The notes below the pieces were generated by a model. The model saw only the letters and a program-made list of their open reading frames with translations. It ran no database searches and was not told the origin of the DNA. DNA of 64,000 bases from the NCBI GenBank assembly GCA_027924585.1, contig BSBM01000372.1, positions 35,859,001 through 35,923,000 on the forward strand. Reading direction: 5' to 3'. Source of the DNA: Larix kaempferi (taxonomy: Eukaryota > Streptophyta > Pinopsida > Pinales > Pinaceae). This document shows, one piece after another, positions 1 to 11,025 of this stretch (positions are counted from its first letter, which is position 1; each line of letters starts with the position of its first letter). The position numbers and the translations under genes were made by a program.

Positions 1-1239
1 CACTATTTACAGCAGGGATATCTACCCGAGCACTGGAATTCTAAACAAAGAAGGGCACTCCGCTTGAAATCGGCACCCTATCAGATCATTGATGGGATTC
101 TCTTCAGAAAGAATTATGATGGAGTCCTTCTTAGGTGTTTGGAGAAGGAAGATGCAAACAAAGTTGTCAAAGAATTACATGATGGCCCCGCAGGTGGTCA
201 TTATTCAGGAGAGACGATAGCGCACAAGATACTGAGAGCTGGTTATTACTGGCCCACTCTGTTCCGAGATGCCCACACATACGCACGAAACTGTGATGTA
301 TGTCAAAGAAGCGCTGGGAAGTTACCAAAGGCCGCAGGCCCATTGCAGCCTGTCATCATCTCTGAACCTTTTGAGCAATGGGGCATAGATGTTATCGGAG
401 AAATAAATCCAAATTCTTCCTTGCAACACCGATACATTCTGACGGCTACCGATTACTTCACCAGGTGGACGGAGGCCATCCCGTTGCGCAAGATCAATGA
501 AGACGCAGTTATCAGCTTCTTGAAAGAGAACATCATAACCAGGTTTGGGGTTCCAATTTCCCTTGTTTTTGATAATGCTACTTATTTTTCATCTTGCAAG
601 ATAAATGAATTTGTTTATGAATGGGGAATTAAGTTGCATTATTCAGCCAATTACTACCCTCAGGGAAACGGATTAGCTGAATCCTCAAACAAGAATCTGA
701 TTCGAATCCTCAAGAAAACTGTGATAGAAAACCAGAGAAGTTGGCATGTGGCTCTCCCAAACGCCTTATGGGCAGATAGGGTAACCCCGAAGAATGCTTT
801 AGGTGTCTCCCCTTTCACTCTTGTCTATGGCAAGGAAGCCATACTTCCTCCAAACATCTTGCTGCCATCCTTGCAATTGTCCCAAGCCTCTCGGGGTTCT
901 GGTAGCCAAGCCTTACAATCCAGGATAAACACCCTGCTTCGGCTGGAAGAAGCCCGACACAAAGCCAAAGACCGCTTTCATCAACATCAGGACATAGTTA
1001 AGAGATGGTTCGATAAGAGGAAATCCGGCAAGAGGGACTTTGAAGTTGGGGATTTAGTCCTGAAATGGGACCATAATCACGAAGGCAAAGGAATGCATAC
1101 GAAATTTCAACATCTATGGGTAGGCCCGTACCAAATTTCTGCAAAATTGGGCCCATCCACTTATAAATTGACTAATCTCGAGGGAGAGGAAGTAGCCCTT
1201 CCTCTCAATGGCCTCGCTCTGAAACAGTACTTCGCATAA
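1..1239 (+). CDS. Ty3/gypsy (Tat/Athila-like) pol, integrase end, 5' partial
   Basis: The frame is open from the first base, so this is the 3' end of a pol ORF that starts left of the window. There is no ATG at its visible beginning. Counting residues from position 64, a zinc-binding H-H-C-C module is seen (H39, H46, C77, C80; 'GYYWPTLFRDA' between). It is followed by a DDE integrase core with D109 (WGIDVIGE), D170 (LVFDNATYF) and E206 (GLAESSNKN), which gives the expected 35 residues between the second D and E. The C-terminal part (about 320-391) carries the 'GDLVLKW...GPYQI' integrase tail but no chromodomain. Absence of a chromodomain and the H2C2 wording fit the Tat/Athila side of Ty3/gypsy. 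No stop or frameshift interrupts it, so this copy is less decayed than most others here. The integrase would insert the element's cDNA into host DNA. Lineage assignment is by motif memory, not by a tree. Confidence 0.9.
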   Translation, partial: HYLQQGYLPEHWNSKQRRALRLKSAPYQIIDGILFRKNYDGVLLRCLEKEDANKVVKELHDGPAGGHYSGETIAHKILRAGYYWPTLFRDAHTYARNCDVCQRSAGKLPKAAGPLQPVIISEPFEQWGIDVIGEINPNSSLQHRYILTATDYFTRWTEAIPLRKINEDAVISFLKENIITRFGVPISLVFDNATYFSSCKINEFVYEWGIKLHYSANYYPQGNGLAESSNKNLIRILKKTVIENQRSWHVALPNALWADRVTPKNALGVSPFTLVYGKEAILPPNILLPSLQLSQASRGSGSQALQSRINTLLRLEEARHKAKDRFHQHQDIVKRWFDKRKSGKRDFEVGDLVLKWDHNHEGKGMHTKFQHLWVGPYQISAKLGPSTYKLTNLEGEEVALPLNGLALKQYFA

Positions 1240-2512
1240 GTTTCCTCGAGACTTCCTGTACATAAATAAACTGGTCTTTTCGCTTTCGCTTTTAGCTGTT
1301 TTATTTTTCGGCCATACTGTTTCTTTCTTTGTTATTTGAACTTTTCAATAGGTTTTGTTTTTTGAAGCACCCTTTTTGAGTTTCCCGTTGAAGATAGCTC
1401 TCTCAAAGAAAACTTGCAACCCATGAGTCTGGAACCCTGCTCAGTAAACCCGGTCTGCTGTGCTTTCGCTGAAATATTCAAGGGGAAGCCTACCCTTCTA
1501 GTCACACTAATCCTGTTCAATAGCAGAGACCCATGGCCATCTTCACTACTATCGTTGGGCTCCACCCACTCTCACACTTCAAAGGCATCTCAAGAAAGGT
1601 TACCTAAGTTGGACCCATGGAAAGTGGCACTTCTCGAAGACACGGGGTATTGAAATGACTCCATGCTGCTGATTTAAAAGCCAAAATGGCCCACATTCAA
1701 GAGTCTGTTTTCCAGGGATTCTCGCCTCAATTAAAGCATGGCTGAGACAAAAGCAAAAGGGACATGTAAAATCAAGAAGGCTGTCCAAAAGGCCCAGCTC
1801 AAAATGGGCTCCTCTCCGTCCGTGAAGTTTGAACAAATCAATAAAACCTCTAACTCACACAAAAGGACATTATGGATTGAGGAGCCCAAATCAAAGATCT
1901 GTCCAAAAGAAAATATCCCTGGAAGGCTCAAACAGCTAAGCTGTCCAAAATACAAGCATCCCAAAGGATGCCAGCAGCATGGGAATGAGGAACAAGAACA
2001 ATAGTGTCCATGAGAAAGTGTTGCAAATCCTGTGGAGTCCGGCAGTAGTGACCATTTGAGGGATGACCCTCTTAAAATAAACCTCATATGCTGGCCCTCT
2101 GAGAGTGGTGAAGATGTCTCGGTCGAAGCTCCCCTTCCCCCAATGGCTAGCAGGAAAAGTGCTCCTTTCCCCGCATGAGTCTAAAATGCTCAGCTGAGTA
2201 GTGCACCCGAGACGGATGTTTTAATGAGGTTCCGGACCATGTAGGGTATTTTCTCAGAGATCTGTGTTCGCCAGCGACTCGCCATTGTTGTTGCAGCAAC
2301 ACCCCTCCCCAAAATTTTGTACATGTTGGGGCCCCTCCTGTAATTTTTGTAGAAAGTTTGCTTGAGAAGCCATCCCAGCCGTCAGCTCTGTTTTCAACAT
2401 AAAATTTTACTTCCCTGCTGAACAGCTTGCCGTCAATCCTTCCATGTTTTCCCCAATGAGCCAAAAGATAACTTAGTTTGTTCCCAAACGTTTTGGAATA
2501 ATTCGGACATTG
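1240..2512. other. Noncoding spacer between pol and hairpin array
   Basis: No coding pattern is convincing here in any frame. The phrase CTGTCCAAAA recurs at about 1781, 1900 and 1938. Small inverted repeats occur, for example GCATCC-CAAA-GGATGC near 1966. It probably belongs to the same gypsy element as the integrase before it, as the 3' noncoding region that Tat-lineage elements often have. Confidence 0.4.
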
Positions 2513-3745
2513 TCCCGAAATGGCGGAAGTCAAACGTCCAACCTTTCCGAAAGGAGGACTCAGATTTTCTTTGTCAAAATCCGCGGGAGCCATTGAGCAA
2601 AACCACCCGAAACGGCGGAAGCTTCCGCTCAAGCCTTCCGCAACCACGGAACAATTCAGCTCTGTCTTCCAAAACGGTGGAAGCCATTCGGATAAACTCG
2701 CCGAAATAACACAAAGGAATTCATCATTTTCTTCCGAAGTAAAAGACTTGGAAAATTTTCAATCGTTGCTTCTGCGGAACGGTTCAAGCTCCGAAACGAC
2801 TTAGCTCCCGAAACGGCGGAGCCTTTCACTCAAACCTCCCGCAACCGCGGAAAGGTTCCGGCTTTCCTCCCGAAACGGCGGGACTCATTCGCCTTAGTCT
2901 TCCGAAAAGGACTTAGATTTCCTTCCGATTAGAAAATGCGGGAACAAAGGACTTAAAGAATTTTTAGTTTCAACCTTCCGCAACGGCGGGGAAATTAAGT
3001 GAACCCTCCCGAAACGGCGGGAGTTTTCGTTGAACCCTTCCGCAACGGCGGGAGCTTTCGTAAAATCCTTCCGCAACGGCGGGGAATTCAGGGAACCCTT
3101 CCGAAACAGCGGAAGCCGCCGCGATATCTTCCCAAAAGAAACTAAGCGGAAACTTTTGATGAAACCCTTCCGAAACGGCGGAAGCCATCCCCATAAGTCC
3201 CGCGGAGGAATTCACGATTGCCTTCCGAAACCATGAAAAGGACTTGGAATTTTCTCAAGAAGCTGTCGCGGAGGCCTTCAGCCTTTGCTCCCAAAACGCG
3301 GAAGCCTTCGGGCTACCCTTCCGAAACAGCGGAAGCCAATCGCTTAAACCGCTCGGCGAAGGTCTCCGAAACAACCCGGGTGAATATGCGGAAAAGTATA
3401 AGTTTTGCTTCTGAAACGGCGGAAGCCATTCCCAAAAGCTTTCCGAAACTAGCGGGAGCCTTCGCCAAACCTTCCCGAAAAATCAACAAGACTTCAAAAT
3501 TTTGGTTCGCGGAAGCTTTCACAAAAGTCTTCCGAAAATACCGGGAGCATTCGCTATATCGTTCCGAAACGGCGGAAGTTTTGGCGTTACCCGTCCGCTA
3601 CGCGGCGGTCTCTCGCGGAAGGCTTCGAGCTTCCTTTCCGCAGTAAGCCCCGAAACGTCGGAAGCTTTCATCGAATCCTTCCGCAACGACGGATACAATT
3701 CACAAACTGGCCCCGCGAATGGCGGTCGCACGGAAACCGAGGTGC
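2513..3745. repeat. GC-rich array of short hairpins (CTTCCG...CGGAAG family)
   Basis: A degenerate array of more than 15 units, spaced roughly 35-60 bp. Each is a 6-bp inverted repeat around a loop close to AAACGG: typical unit CTTCCGAAACGGCGGAAG. Variants keep the pairing: CTCCCG...CGGGAG near 3006, CTTCCA...TGGAAG near 2669. Others have one weakened pair, such as CTTCCGCAACGGCGGGAG near 3038. Spacers between hairpins are AT-richer and not conserved. Because the units are palindromic, frames on both strands yield repeated peptides (for example SAVSEGF), which I regard as translation artefacts. The location, between integrase and a downstream extra ORF, matches the hypervariable 3' region known to seed tandem repeats in Tat/Ogre-type elements. 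Confidence 0.85.
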
Positions 3746-4811
3746 TTTGACGTGACCGCTACGCGCGGCGAATTTAAACCCCGTTTTAACCACGCCACCT
3801 ACCGAATTAAAGGCTCACATGTGCCCATTCTTTATAAAATACGGTGGGGGGCTCGACCAATACACCATTTTTTTGAACCGGCCAGCGACGTGCGATACCG
3901 TGCAAATCGCTCCAGCTCACCTCGCGCATCCGTGCTCGCAGCCACCTTGCTCAAGCAATCCCCACGGTGCCAGGTAGGATCTTAACTCTGATTTTCGCTA
4001 CTGAGTTGTCCTTTTGGGGAAAATATTGGGTTTTAGTGGGATTGTGACGGGCAAAACACCCGTCAAGGGATATGTTTTTCCCGTCAGGTACAGTGAACGA
4101 AGTTTTCATTTTACAAAATCGTTTTAGGCCTTCGTGAAAGCGTTATATTTTATTTTGGTGGGTGCAGGCGGTCAACCATGCCCTGTTTTGTTTTTAAACC
4201 CCGGGCCGCGCCCCTCGTCATGGGTTAAGTTGTCTAAACCCTATGGGATTTCCATGTCCCTGACCGTTAACCCTGGGCCCTTTTCCATAAGCCCCAGTCC
4301 CTACACGCGAAGCCGAAACCCGTAAGCGGTTAAGCCACGAGAGCCAAAACTTGAAGCCGCCCTAGCTCTCCCCGTCAGTTTGTCCCCAGCGCCGTTACCT
4401 TCGCTCAGACTAAAGTCTCCCGTAGTGACTCGGCGAGTGGCCGCGCGTGACTATAGCATCCATAGCCCTCACCGAGTCAACCCGCGTCTCCCCGCCATCA
4501 ACCTCTCCAACCGCAGCCGTAACGAAAGACATCTCCTTCCGCGAGGCGGAACCGAAAGTCAATTGCTTCCGCGAATCGCCTATCGGTCCGAAAACCAATA
4601 GCTTCCGCAACATAGCTTATCCCATACTCGTCTTTTAAGAGCTTCAAATGTTTCGATATGTGTCTTATGATTGAAATAATTTTTTGCTTCCTAAATATTT
4701 GCTTCATTGACTTATCTCATTAATATCAAGCGATGTTACTCTCTGCTAAAACTTTACAGCCTGGTGCTCAAATAATGACTTTGATATGGATGTTATCAGG
4801 GATAAAACAAG
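3746..4811. other. Leader region before extra ORF, with hairpins
   Basis: No ORF is convincing. It holds the TATA-like site and splice-like signals listed separately. It also has a 7-bp-stem hairpin TGACGGG-caaaaca-CCCGTCA at 4045-4065, followed by a further CCCGTCA at about 4080. A second cluster of CTTCCG-type units lies at about 4535-4612 (CTTCCGCGAGGCGGAA, then CTTCCGCGAATCGCC and CTTCCGCAACATAGC). GC content falls sharply after about 4630. Confidence 0.5.
3833..3840 (+). promoter_or_regulatory. TATA-like box with possible 5'-leader intron downstream
   Basis: TATAAAAT sits in GC-rich surroundings about 970 bp before the ATG at 4812. A good plant-type splice donor CAG|GTAGGAT falls at 3973/3974, and an acceptor TTATCAG|GG at 4799/4800, only 12 bp before that ATG. 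This would remove an 826-bp intron, so a separate spliced transcript for the extra ORF is possible. It is inference from consensus matches only. Confidence 0.3.
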
Positions 4812-7800
4812 ATGCCGAAAACCGGTAAGAAGAAAGCTAAGATGACAGAAAAGAAGCCTGCCCCTCCCAAGATGGAAACCTCGCTCCAAGACACCAAGTG
4901 CACCACTGGTGTCCCTCCAGAAATCAGATGGGATGACATATACAGAATGATCAGGGACCAAGAGATCCCAGAAATGTTGCTGGAGGAGGCACCGATCTAT
5001 CAAAATATCAGAGCCTCAGGCATAACTAGAGCCGCTACCCGCCCTGAGCTATTCCCCTGTGCTGAAGTGATCGGGTGGATACTCCAACATGCAGATGCTG
5101 ATGGGAGAGTGATAAATGACAGCAGGAAAGTGGCTATTGCTTCGTTTCAACCTGCTTATGTTGCGGCAGCCTACAAGTTCCCCCGTGTCCAACAAGCTCT
5201 GACTGACGAGTGGTTGGGCCAAATGGATAACGTCGAGATGGCTAAGAAGCTATTAAGGGGAGGGAAGCATTTGAGGAAGAAGGGAAATGACGAATATGAC
5301 GTGCAGAACCTGAGGGCCCCTTTCAGATTGATCGCTTTAATGCTATGCAGAATATTCGGCATGCCCGATGGCACAGTATACAAGATTCAGTGGGTCCCTA
5401 TTATTCACTATGTGGCATTTCAGGGGACAGTATTTGACTGGGCCACTATCTTGTCAGATAGCCTGGCCTCAATGATAAGTGCTGCTAAGCCCGGGCTGGC
5501 CATGAAGAAGGCTGAATTCTTCATGTCTTCATACCTAATAGATTGTATCTTGGCCAAGATAGAGTTCCCCGGATTGGGGTGTACATGGGATAGGGCCACA
5601 GCCCCGGTCTACATCGCATTCAAGATGTTGTGGGCTCAGAATTACAAGCCCAGCTACAAACTCATCTGTGAGGGGTTCATCATGCCCCTATACGAGAAAA
5701 TGTTCAAGGAAGAACCAAGTTGCCTGTCACAAAACGCTTTGGAAGTCCTTGAGGATTATGGGGACTTCTACTTTTCAGAACAAGGTACCTACTTGAGAAT
5801 GTTCGGAGGGACTAAGCCCCCATACATATTGCCGCAGTATGCCACAGATTATGTGGTGCTCAAGGAAGCAGTCAGACAACTCTTCTTAGATGGGATTGGA
5901 GCATTCCTCCACAAGCTACACAAGGCTTCCTTTCCCCCCCTACCTTTTTGCATAGGTGCTTACAAGTTTTCAGGGGTGGCCTCGGCCGACGAATTTGTTC
6001 AAGAGTTGAAGGCCTTCCATTTCGGTGAGGTCATCTTCCACAGGAACGACAGAAAGGGTAAAGTGGCCGAGCATTGCAAGGGGAACTATGCTAACTTCGA
6101 ATACTCCCACTACCCCGATGCCGAGGAGGAAGCATTCAGAGGCATCAGCAACATGACTGAGCTACGGATCTGTCGCCAAAGTACTGGAGCGAGCTCTAGC
6201 TCAACCAAAGCCCAGAAGACCATCCAGCAAAAGGAGAGAGAAGCCAAGGATGCCCGAGCTCAGGAAGAGCTCAGATTAAGAGAAGAGGCAAGGTTACAAA
6301 AGGAAGCCGAGGAAGCAAGAAAGCAACAAGACGCTGAAAATGAAAGACTGCGGAAGGAGGCTGAAGAAGCCCAAAAGCAGAAAGAAGCAGAGGCTGAGCG
6401 AGCTGAAGCAAGGAAGAAGGCGGAGGAAGAATTGAAGACAAGGGAAAATACCAGGGCAGATGGGTCCGGTGTGCAAGACATGGAGATAGACACCTCTCAA
6501 GCAGGTGGCTCTGGTACCCAAAAGGAAGGAACAGACCCCGCTCAGGAAGTCCGGACCCCACCTATGGAAGAAGACATAGACATCATAAACCGACCAATTG
6601 TACCGTACACTCCATCTGGGAAACGTACGGTGTCCAAATGGAATGAGTTTGTCTATGATAAGAAAAGAAAAACAATGGTCCTCCAATCAGAAGAGAGGAT
6701 CAAAAGTCCCTTCCATGATGACATAGTTACTCGCCGAGAGGTCGCTGTCATGCAAAACACAGACGCAGATCCCATCGCCATGGCATCCGCAGCTATAGCA
6801 ACAGCACAGGCATCATTTGCCAATGTAGGGGTTATAGTCAAAGAAAATATATTGACAAAGAAGAGAGCACGTACCCTGCAACAAAATGTGGCTAATGAGC
6901 AAGCCCAAAGAGACCTGGCAGTGAACAAATACAATTGCTTGTACGCTGAGCATAAGGAGTTGTCAAACAAGTACAGCTACCTGGAGGAGGAAAAGGACCA
7001 GCTAGCACTCCAAATAATGATTGCGGAAGCGGAGAAGAGTGGAGCAGAATAAAAGGCTTCCCAACTAGAAGCGGACAAGCAGGCATTAGCCGAGCGTTTA
7101 GAGCAAGCGGAAAGCAGAACCTTGGATATGTCCCCCTTCCACGAGCTGTCATGCAATATCCTACAGCAGGTGTATGGCTCTCAAGAGCTAATCACTGATG
7201 AAGTATGCAAACTCAAGGCCATGACGGTTAGGCTAAAGGAGGTTAATGCGGAAGCCCATAGGCTCAAAGCTAAGAATACCCGTGTCAAAGCAAATGTCAT
7301 AAGTCAGATGGCATGGAGGGAAGGGAAAGGAGGTTTTCCCCCGCATCTTCCTTTTAAGACCGTGGAAGATTTTAATGAAGATATAGCCTTATTGGAGTTT
7401 GGTAGGAACTGTGCCAATAAGCTAATGGCCAGTGTGCAGAGGACAACAGATAGAATCAACAACCTATACCAAAAGCTCAAAGGAGTTCATGACAACTGCA
7501 CATTGAGTTTCCCTCAGACCCTAGAAGGCTTCCCAGAAAAGGAGCAGCGGTTGTCTCAACTGAAAGAAGAGCTAGGCGTCCAGATGGATTATGTAAAAAT
7601 TATTGATGTCCTGGCCATGGATGATCTCCAACATTACATCGGTTCATCAACACTTCACAATCATCTGTTGAAGGAAACATATCAAGTTGCTGAAGCAAAA
7701 GTACAAAGCATTAAAATAGAACTCGGGAAGAATGTAACTTCTCAGAAAATCCTGTTTCCTGCTGCAGCAAACATAATCATAAGGGACACAGGTGTGTGGC

Positions 7801-8039
7801 ACAGCTACATAGAAGAGGAGGTCAGGAAAGCTGCAGCAACAGCAGGCACATCAGTTGATCCGACAGCCCCTCTCCCAGCAGCCTCTTCCCCAGCAATGAC
7901 AGAAAAACCGGCCAGTTCAATTCCCCCTTCCCAATTAGGAGCAGCATCAACAGGGGATTCGAAGGCCTCTGCCCAGGCAGCACCAGTGACAATCAACTTG
8001 GGCGACCCTTTGCCGGCAGAAGCTCACGCACAGGAATGA
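4812..8039 (+). pseudogene. Extra ORF of the gypsy element, about 1075 codons with one in-frame stop
   Basis: Starts at an ATG (MPKTGKKKAK). It runs 746 codons to TAA at 7050-7052, then continues in the same frame, without loss of protein character, to 8039. Residues about 1-25 are lysine-rich. Residues about 40-470 form a globular, tryptophan- and proline-containing domain ('RLIALMLCRIFGMP', 'FMSSYLIDCI'). It recalls the plant-specific domain in downstream ORFs of Athila/Tat elements, sometimes labelled a putative plant transposon protein. Residues about 475-545 are a strongly charged coiled coil (repeats of EAEEARKQ/KEAEEAQKQ type). A second coil spans the stop codon (about 690-775). The C-terminus is low-complexity (Ala/Ser/Pro). 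There is no zinc knuckle, protease or RT motif, and no obvious signal peptide. Function unknown; an Env-like or structural role is sometimes proposed for such ORFs. It lies 3.6 kb after the integrase and before the probable 3' LTR. A host gene is less likely but not excluded. Confidence 0.7.
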
Positions 8040-8149
8040 AAGAGATGAATTCAGTGAACCACTCTCTTCAGCCAGACACGTGCCCAGCAGGAAACGCTTT
8101 GAGTTTAGCAAATTTTCTGTTATGTGTAAGGCGTAAGCCGTGGGACAGC

Positions 8150-9300
8150 TGTCCCTATTTTTTGTCAAAATATTTTGTAAATGAAGTGGCCATTTTTGGT
8201 GATCGATTATATTAGAAATCCCTGTAAATGACAGGTGGGGAATGCTAGGTGTCAGCCCAGAGGGAAAATTTGTAACTATAAATAGGAGCTAGGAAAGATT
8301 AATGGAGGACTTTTTGGCAGGGAATGAAAATTTTGGGCAAATGATATGAGCTATCTTGTATCAGGTCTGTAAATTGATTTTTCTAATAGAAGCCACGGGA
8401 GATGGACGTTTTGCTTGGAATGTTGGGTTGCTTTATGTTGGACTATTCTAATGACTGCAATTCTGCAATGTGAGATCATTCTTGACTTCTGAATTATTTC
8501 TTTGTATTAATGATTTTGCTCTTATCTATGCATGCGTTCTCTCTATTTCATGGACAATGAATGCGTTCCATATTAAATCAGGAGCTACCTGCTGATACTT
8601 TTATCATTGCTGTAGATTTTTCTTCTAGATCGAATGGCTAACTGTTCTTTCTTCAGGATAATTCGTATGGCTCATTGTTCAAGCTTTTAATTGCTCCTTG
8701 CAGGGATCTTTTAGTTTAATTCCAGTTTCGTTGCATCTAGATCTGTTTCTTCATTCCTGTTACTTAGATCAAACAATTTTGATTTCTTCTGTTCATAAGC
8801 AATAGATGCGTTCTGTAAGTTTCATTGTAGATCTGTTTCCTTATCCTGTAGCTTTCCTCTGTTTTTTCTGAGCAATAGATGCGTTCCATTTTGAATGAGA
8901 AGCTATCTTCTCAAGATCCTCATCTTGCTGTAGCTTTGACCGTGAGAAATAATAGCTATCTGTTCGTTGCTTATGATATCTGTTACAGCTGATTGCTCTC
9001 CCCTTAAGCGTGTTCCCCTGCAGGGATAGATAGATGTGTTCCTGTTTCTAGATTTAGATCTGTTTCAATTGCATTTAGATTAAGTATAATTTAGGCATGT
9101 GCACCTCATATAAAACACAGAAAACCCAAAAGAAAGGTGGATCGGGCCATAACCGGTAGAATCGGATTTAAAGTCCAAAACCACGGTTGCCGGAACCGCT
9201 AACCGGACGGATTCCCTACACCAAACGGGAGATAGTCTAATTGGGACCGTCTCTCGGGGAGAATCCCTTTCTGATTGATGCTACGATATCCGAGGCATCA
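8150..9300 (+). repeat. Probable 3' LTR of the Tat/Athila-like element (end uncertain)
   Basis: About 110 bp after the extra ORF a TGTCCCTATTTTTTGTC start follows a purine stretch (GTGGGACAGC). A clean TATAAATAG lies at 8277-8285. Downstream, degenerate repeats of AGATCTGTTTC and ATAGATGCGTTC recur (about 8537, 8803, 8877, 9030). The 5' LTR is outside the window, so the boundaries cannot be checked by repeat matching. An alternative start is TGCTAGGTGTCAG at 8243, after ACAGGTGGGGA, but that would leave only 34 bp before the TATA box. Confidence 0.4.
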
Positions 9301-10367
9301 ACACACTCTTAACAATGTTCTGGTAGAGATTGGAAGGCATCTAGAAAGTTACGGGATATGGATAAATGTTGTATTGAAACATTGGTTAAGATAATTGCAT
9401 GATTGTATGACATATTTATTTATGTGTAAGAATTTGTTCTGAAAACTATGAGATGTTTCTAATCATGCAATTTAACTTGTTTTGTAGGAAAGATCGTATA
9501 CGATCACCTACAAAAGAAGGACTACAACATTTGTTCAACAAGAAAGTTATCTATTGAAGATATTGAAGATTAGTGATGGAAGGCAGACTGCGGAAGAATT
9601 TTAAAACTCGATAGTTTCAAACCTTTCAAGCAGGATCATCATCAGGAGAAGCAAATCTCACTCTCTTTTTTAGAACGGGAGAGGAAGTATAAATAATGTT
9701 TGTTTTGTTTATTAATTGGAACATGTCGGTTTTTAGTTTTTTAGGGTTTTGAGCAATTTGTTGTTTAAAATATTATTAAAAATGTTTAATACTTTAATTC
9801 TATATATAAATTTTGAGTAAATTAATGTTTAACCAATTTAATTTAATTTGTAGTTTTTTATTAATGTTTCAATGAATTCAAATTTATAAATTTATATAGT
9901 TTTTAGCTTTTTTAATAAAATTATGAAAATTTCAATTTTATAATGTTTCAAAATGATTTTTATATTGAATTCTAATGAGTTTTTTAATGTTTAAAATTTA
10001 TATAGTGTTTTAGATTTTTTAATAAAGTTATGAAAATTTTAATTTAATAATGTTTAATAATATTTAAAAAAACAATTTTTCTTTGTTTTTAAAAGTATGA
10101 TGTTGTGATCAAGTTTTTTTATTTTAATTATTTAAATTTTTTTAAATTGTAATATAATATAATTTGATTAATAATTTTGAAAAGTTTATATTAAAGTCGA
10201 TCAAAATGTGTAGTGGCTATTAGGGTTTTATTTAAAGAGTGAGGATTGTTTGAAGATTTTTAGGACAAAAGATGAGGTTTTAAGTTACTCTAAGTGTTTG
10301 ATGATTGTCTAACTAAAGTTTGCTTTATATAGTTTTATGAAAAATATTTGTGTTGATTTGGTTTACC
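9301..10367. other. AT-rich intergenic stretch
   Basis: From about 9690 the sequence is extremely AT-rich with many T runs and no coding pattern. It may include the 3' tail of the minus-strand Penelope-like element, but no boundary such as a poly(A) or a target duplication was found. Confidence 0.4.
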
Positions 10368-11025
10368 TTAACTTTTTTTAAGTTTGTGAATTATCAATTT
10401 CCAAGATTCTTTTAGTTTGAAGCCATCATCTCGGTTGAAATTCCTTCTACATTTTTCAATTTCTATGGCTTCACGAGTTTTTCTTCTATGATATTGAGGA
10501 ACAATGGCTAAGACCTTCGAGTTTTCTAAGCAAATGTGATGTCTTGTGTTGTGAGCGTGTTCTGCCATGGCTGAGATTTTTATTCTCTCATGTCGAAGGT
10601 CTGCACTATGTTCTTTTAATATAATTTCGATTGATCTCCCAGTCTCACCTATGTAGGCATCACCGTAAGAGCACGGTGTTTTGTATACACCTTTATGATC
10701 TTTAAGATTGATGGGGTCTTTGGCTTTATCAAGCATGTTTCTCAAGGAGTTGGGGGGAGTAAACGAAACCATGATGTTCTTATTTTTTAGGACATTTGCA
10801 ATTTTATTAGTGGTTCCATGTATGTATGGAAGGGTAATCCTAGGGCGGCTTATGTCCATTTCTTTTTTATTATTGGTTTTGTTTTTGTTCTTCTTTTTTA
10901 TGTTGTGGAAAACTTTGTCAATCTCTTTTCCATTATAGCCATTATTTTTTAGGGAATCTTTAAGGTTCTTTAGCTCATCCTCTAGGTGGTTTTGATCTGA
11001 GACGCACCAAGCACGTGTGGTTAAA
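10368..11025 (-). pseudogene. GIY-YIG endonuclease domain of Penelope-like element
   Basis: It continues in the frame after the frameshift: a linker with 'NHLEDELKNLKDSLKNNGYN', a lysine/asparagine-rich stretch, then 'PYIHGTTNKIANVLKN' and the nuclease. The nuclease shows 'GVYKTPCSYGDAYIGETGRS', where the usual G-[IV]-Y ... Y-[IV]-G pair is visible as GVY and YIG. It also shows 'SAMAEHAHNTRHHI', an acidic 'REAIEIEK' helix and 'FNRDDGFKLKESW', all features of Penelope GIY-YIG domains. No stop interrupts the last 163 codons. The domain would nick target DNA to prime reverse transcription. The reading frame is better kept here than in the RT half. Confidence 0.88.

Noticed and set aside
2513-3745. 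CRISPR array or chain of terminators
   Set aside because: Repeats are degenerate hairpins with variable spacing, spacers are not uniform, and the context is a plant retroelement.
2894-3750. Overlapping frames on both strands giving repeated peptides (such as SAVSEGF)
   Set aside because: They are translations of the palindromic hairpin array. Symmetry makes both strands look alike, and no start, domain or composition supports a protein.
6260-6690. Long minus-strand frames opposite the extra ORF
   Set aside because: They mirror the coiled-coil segment of the plus-strand protein; Ser/Leu/Phe-rich composition is typical of antisense shadows.
4812-8039. Host structural gene
   Set aside because: Position between a gypsy integrase and a probable LTR, lack of introns inside 3.2 kb, and resemblance to Athila/Tat downstream ORFs favour a TE origin, though this is not proven.
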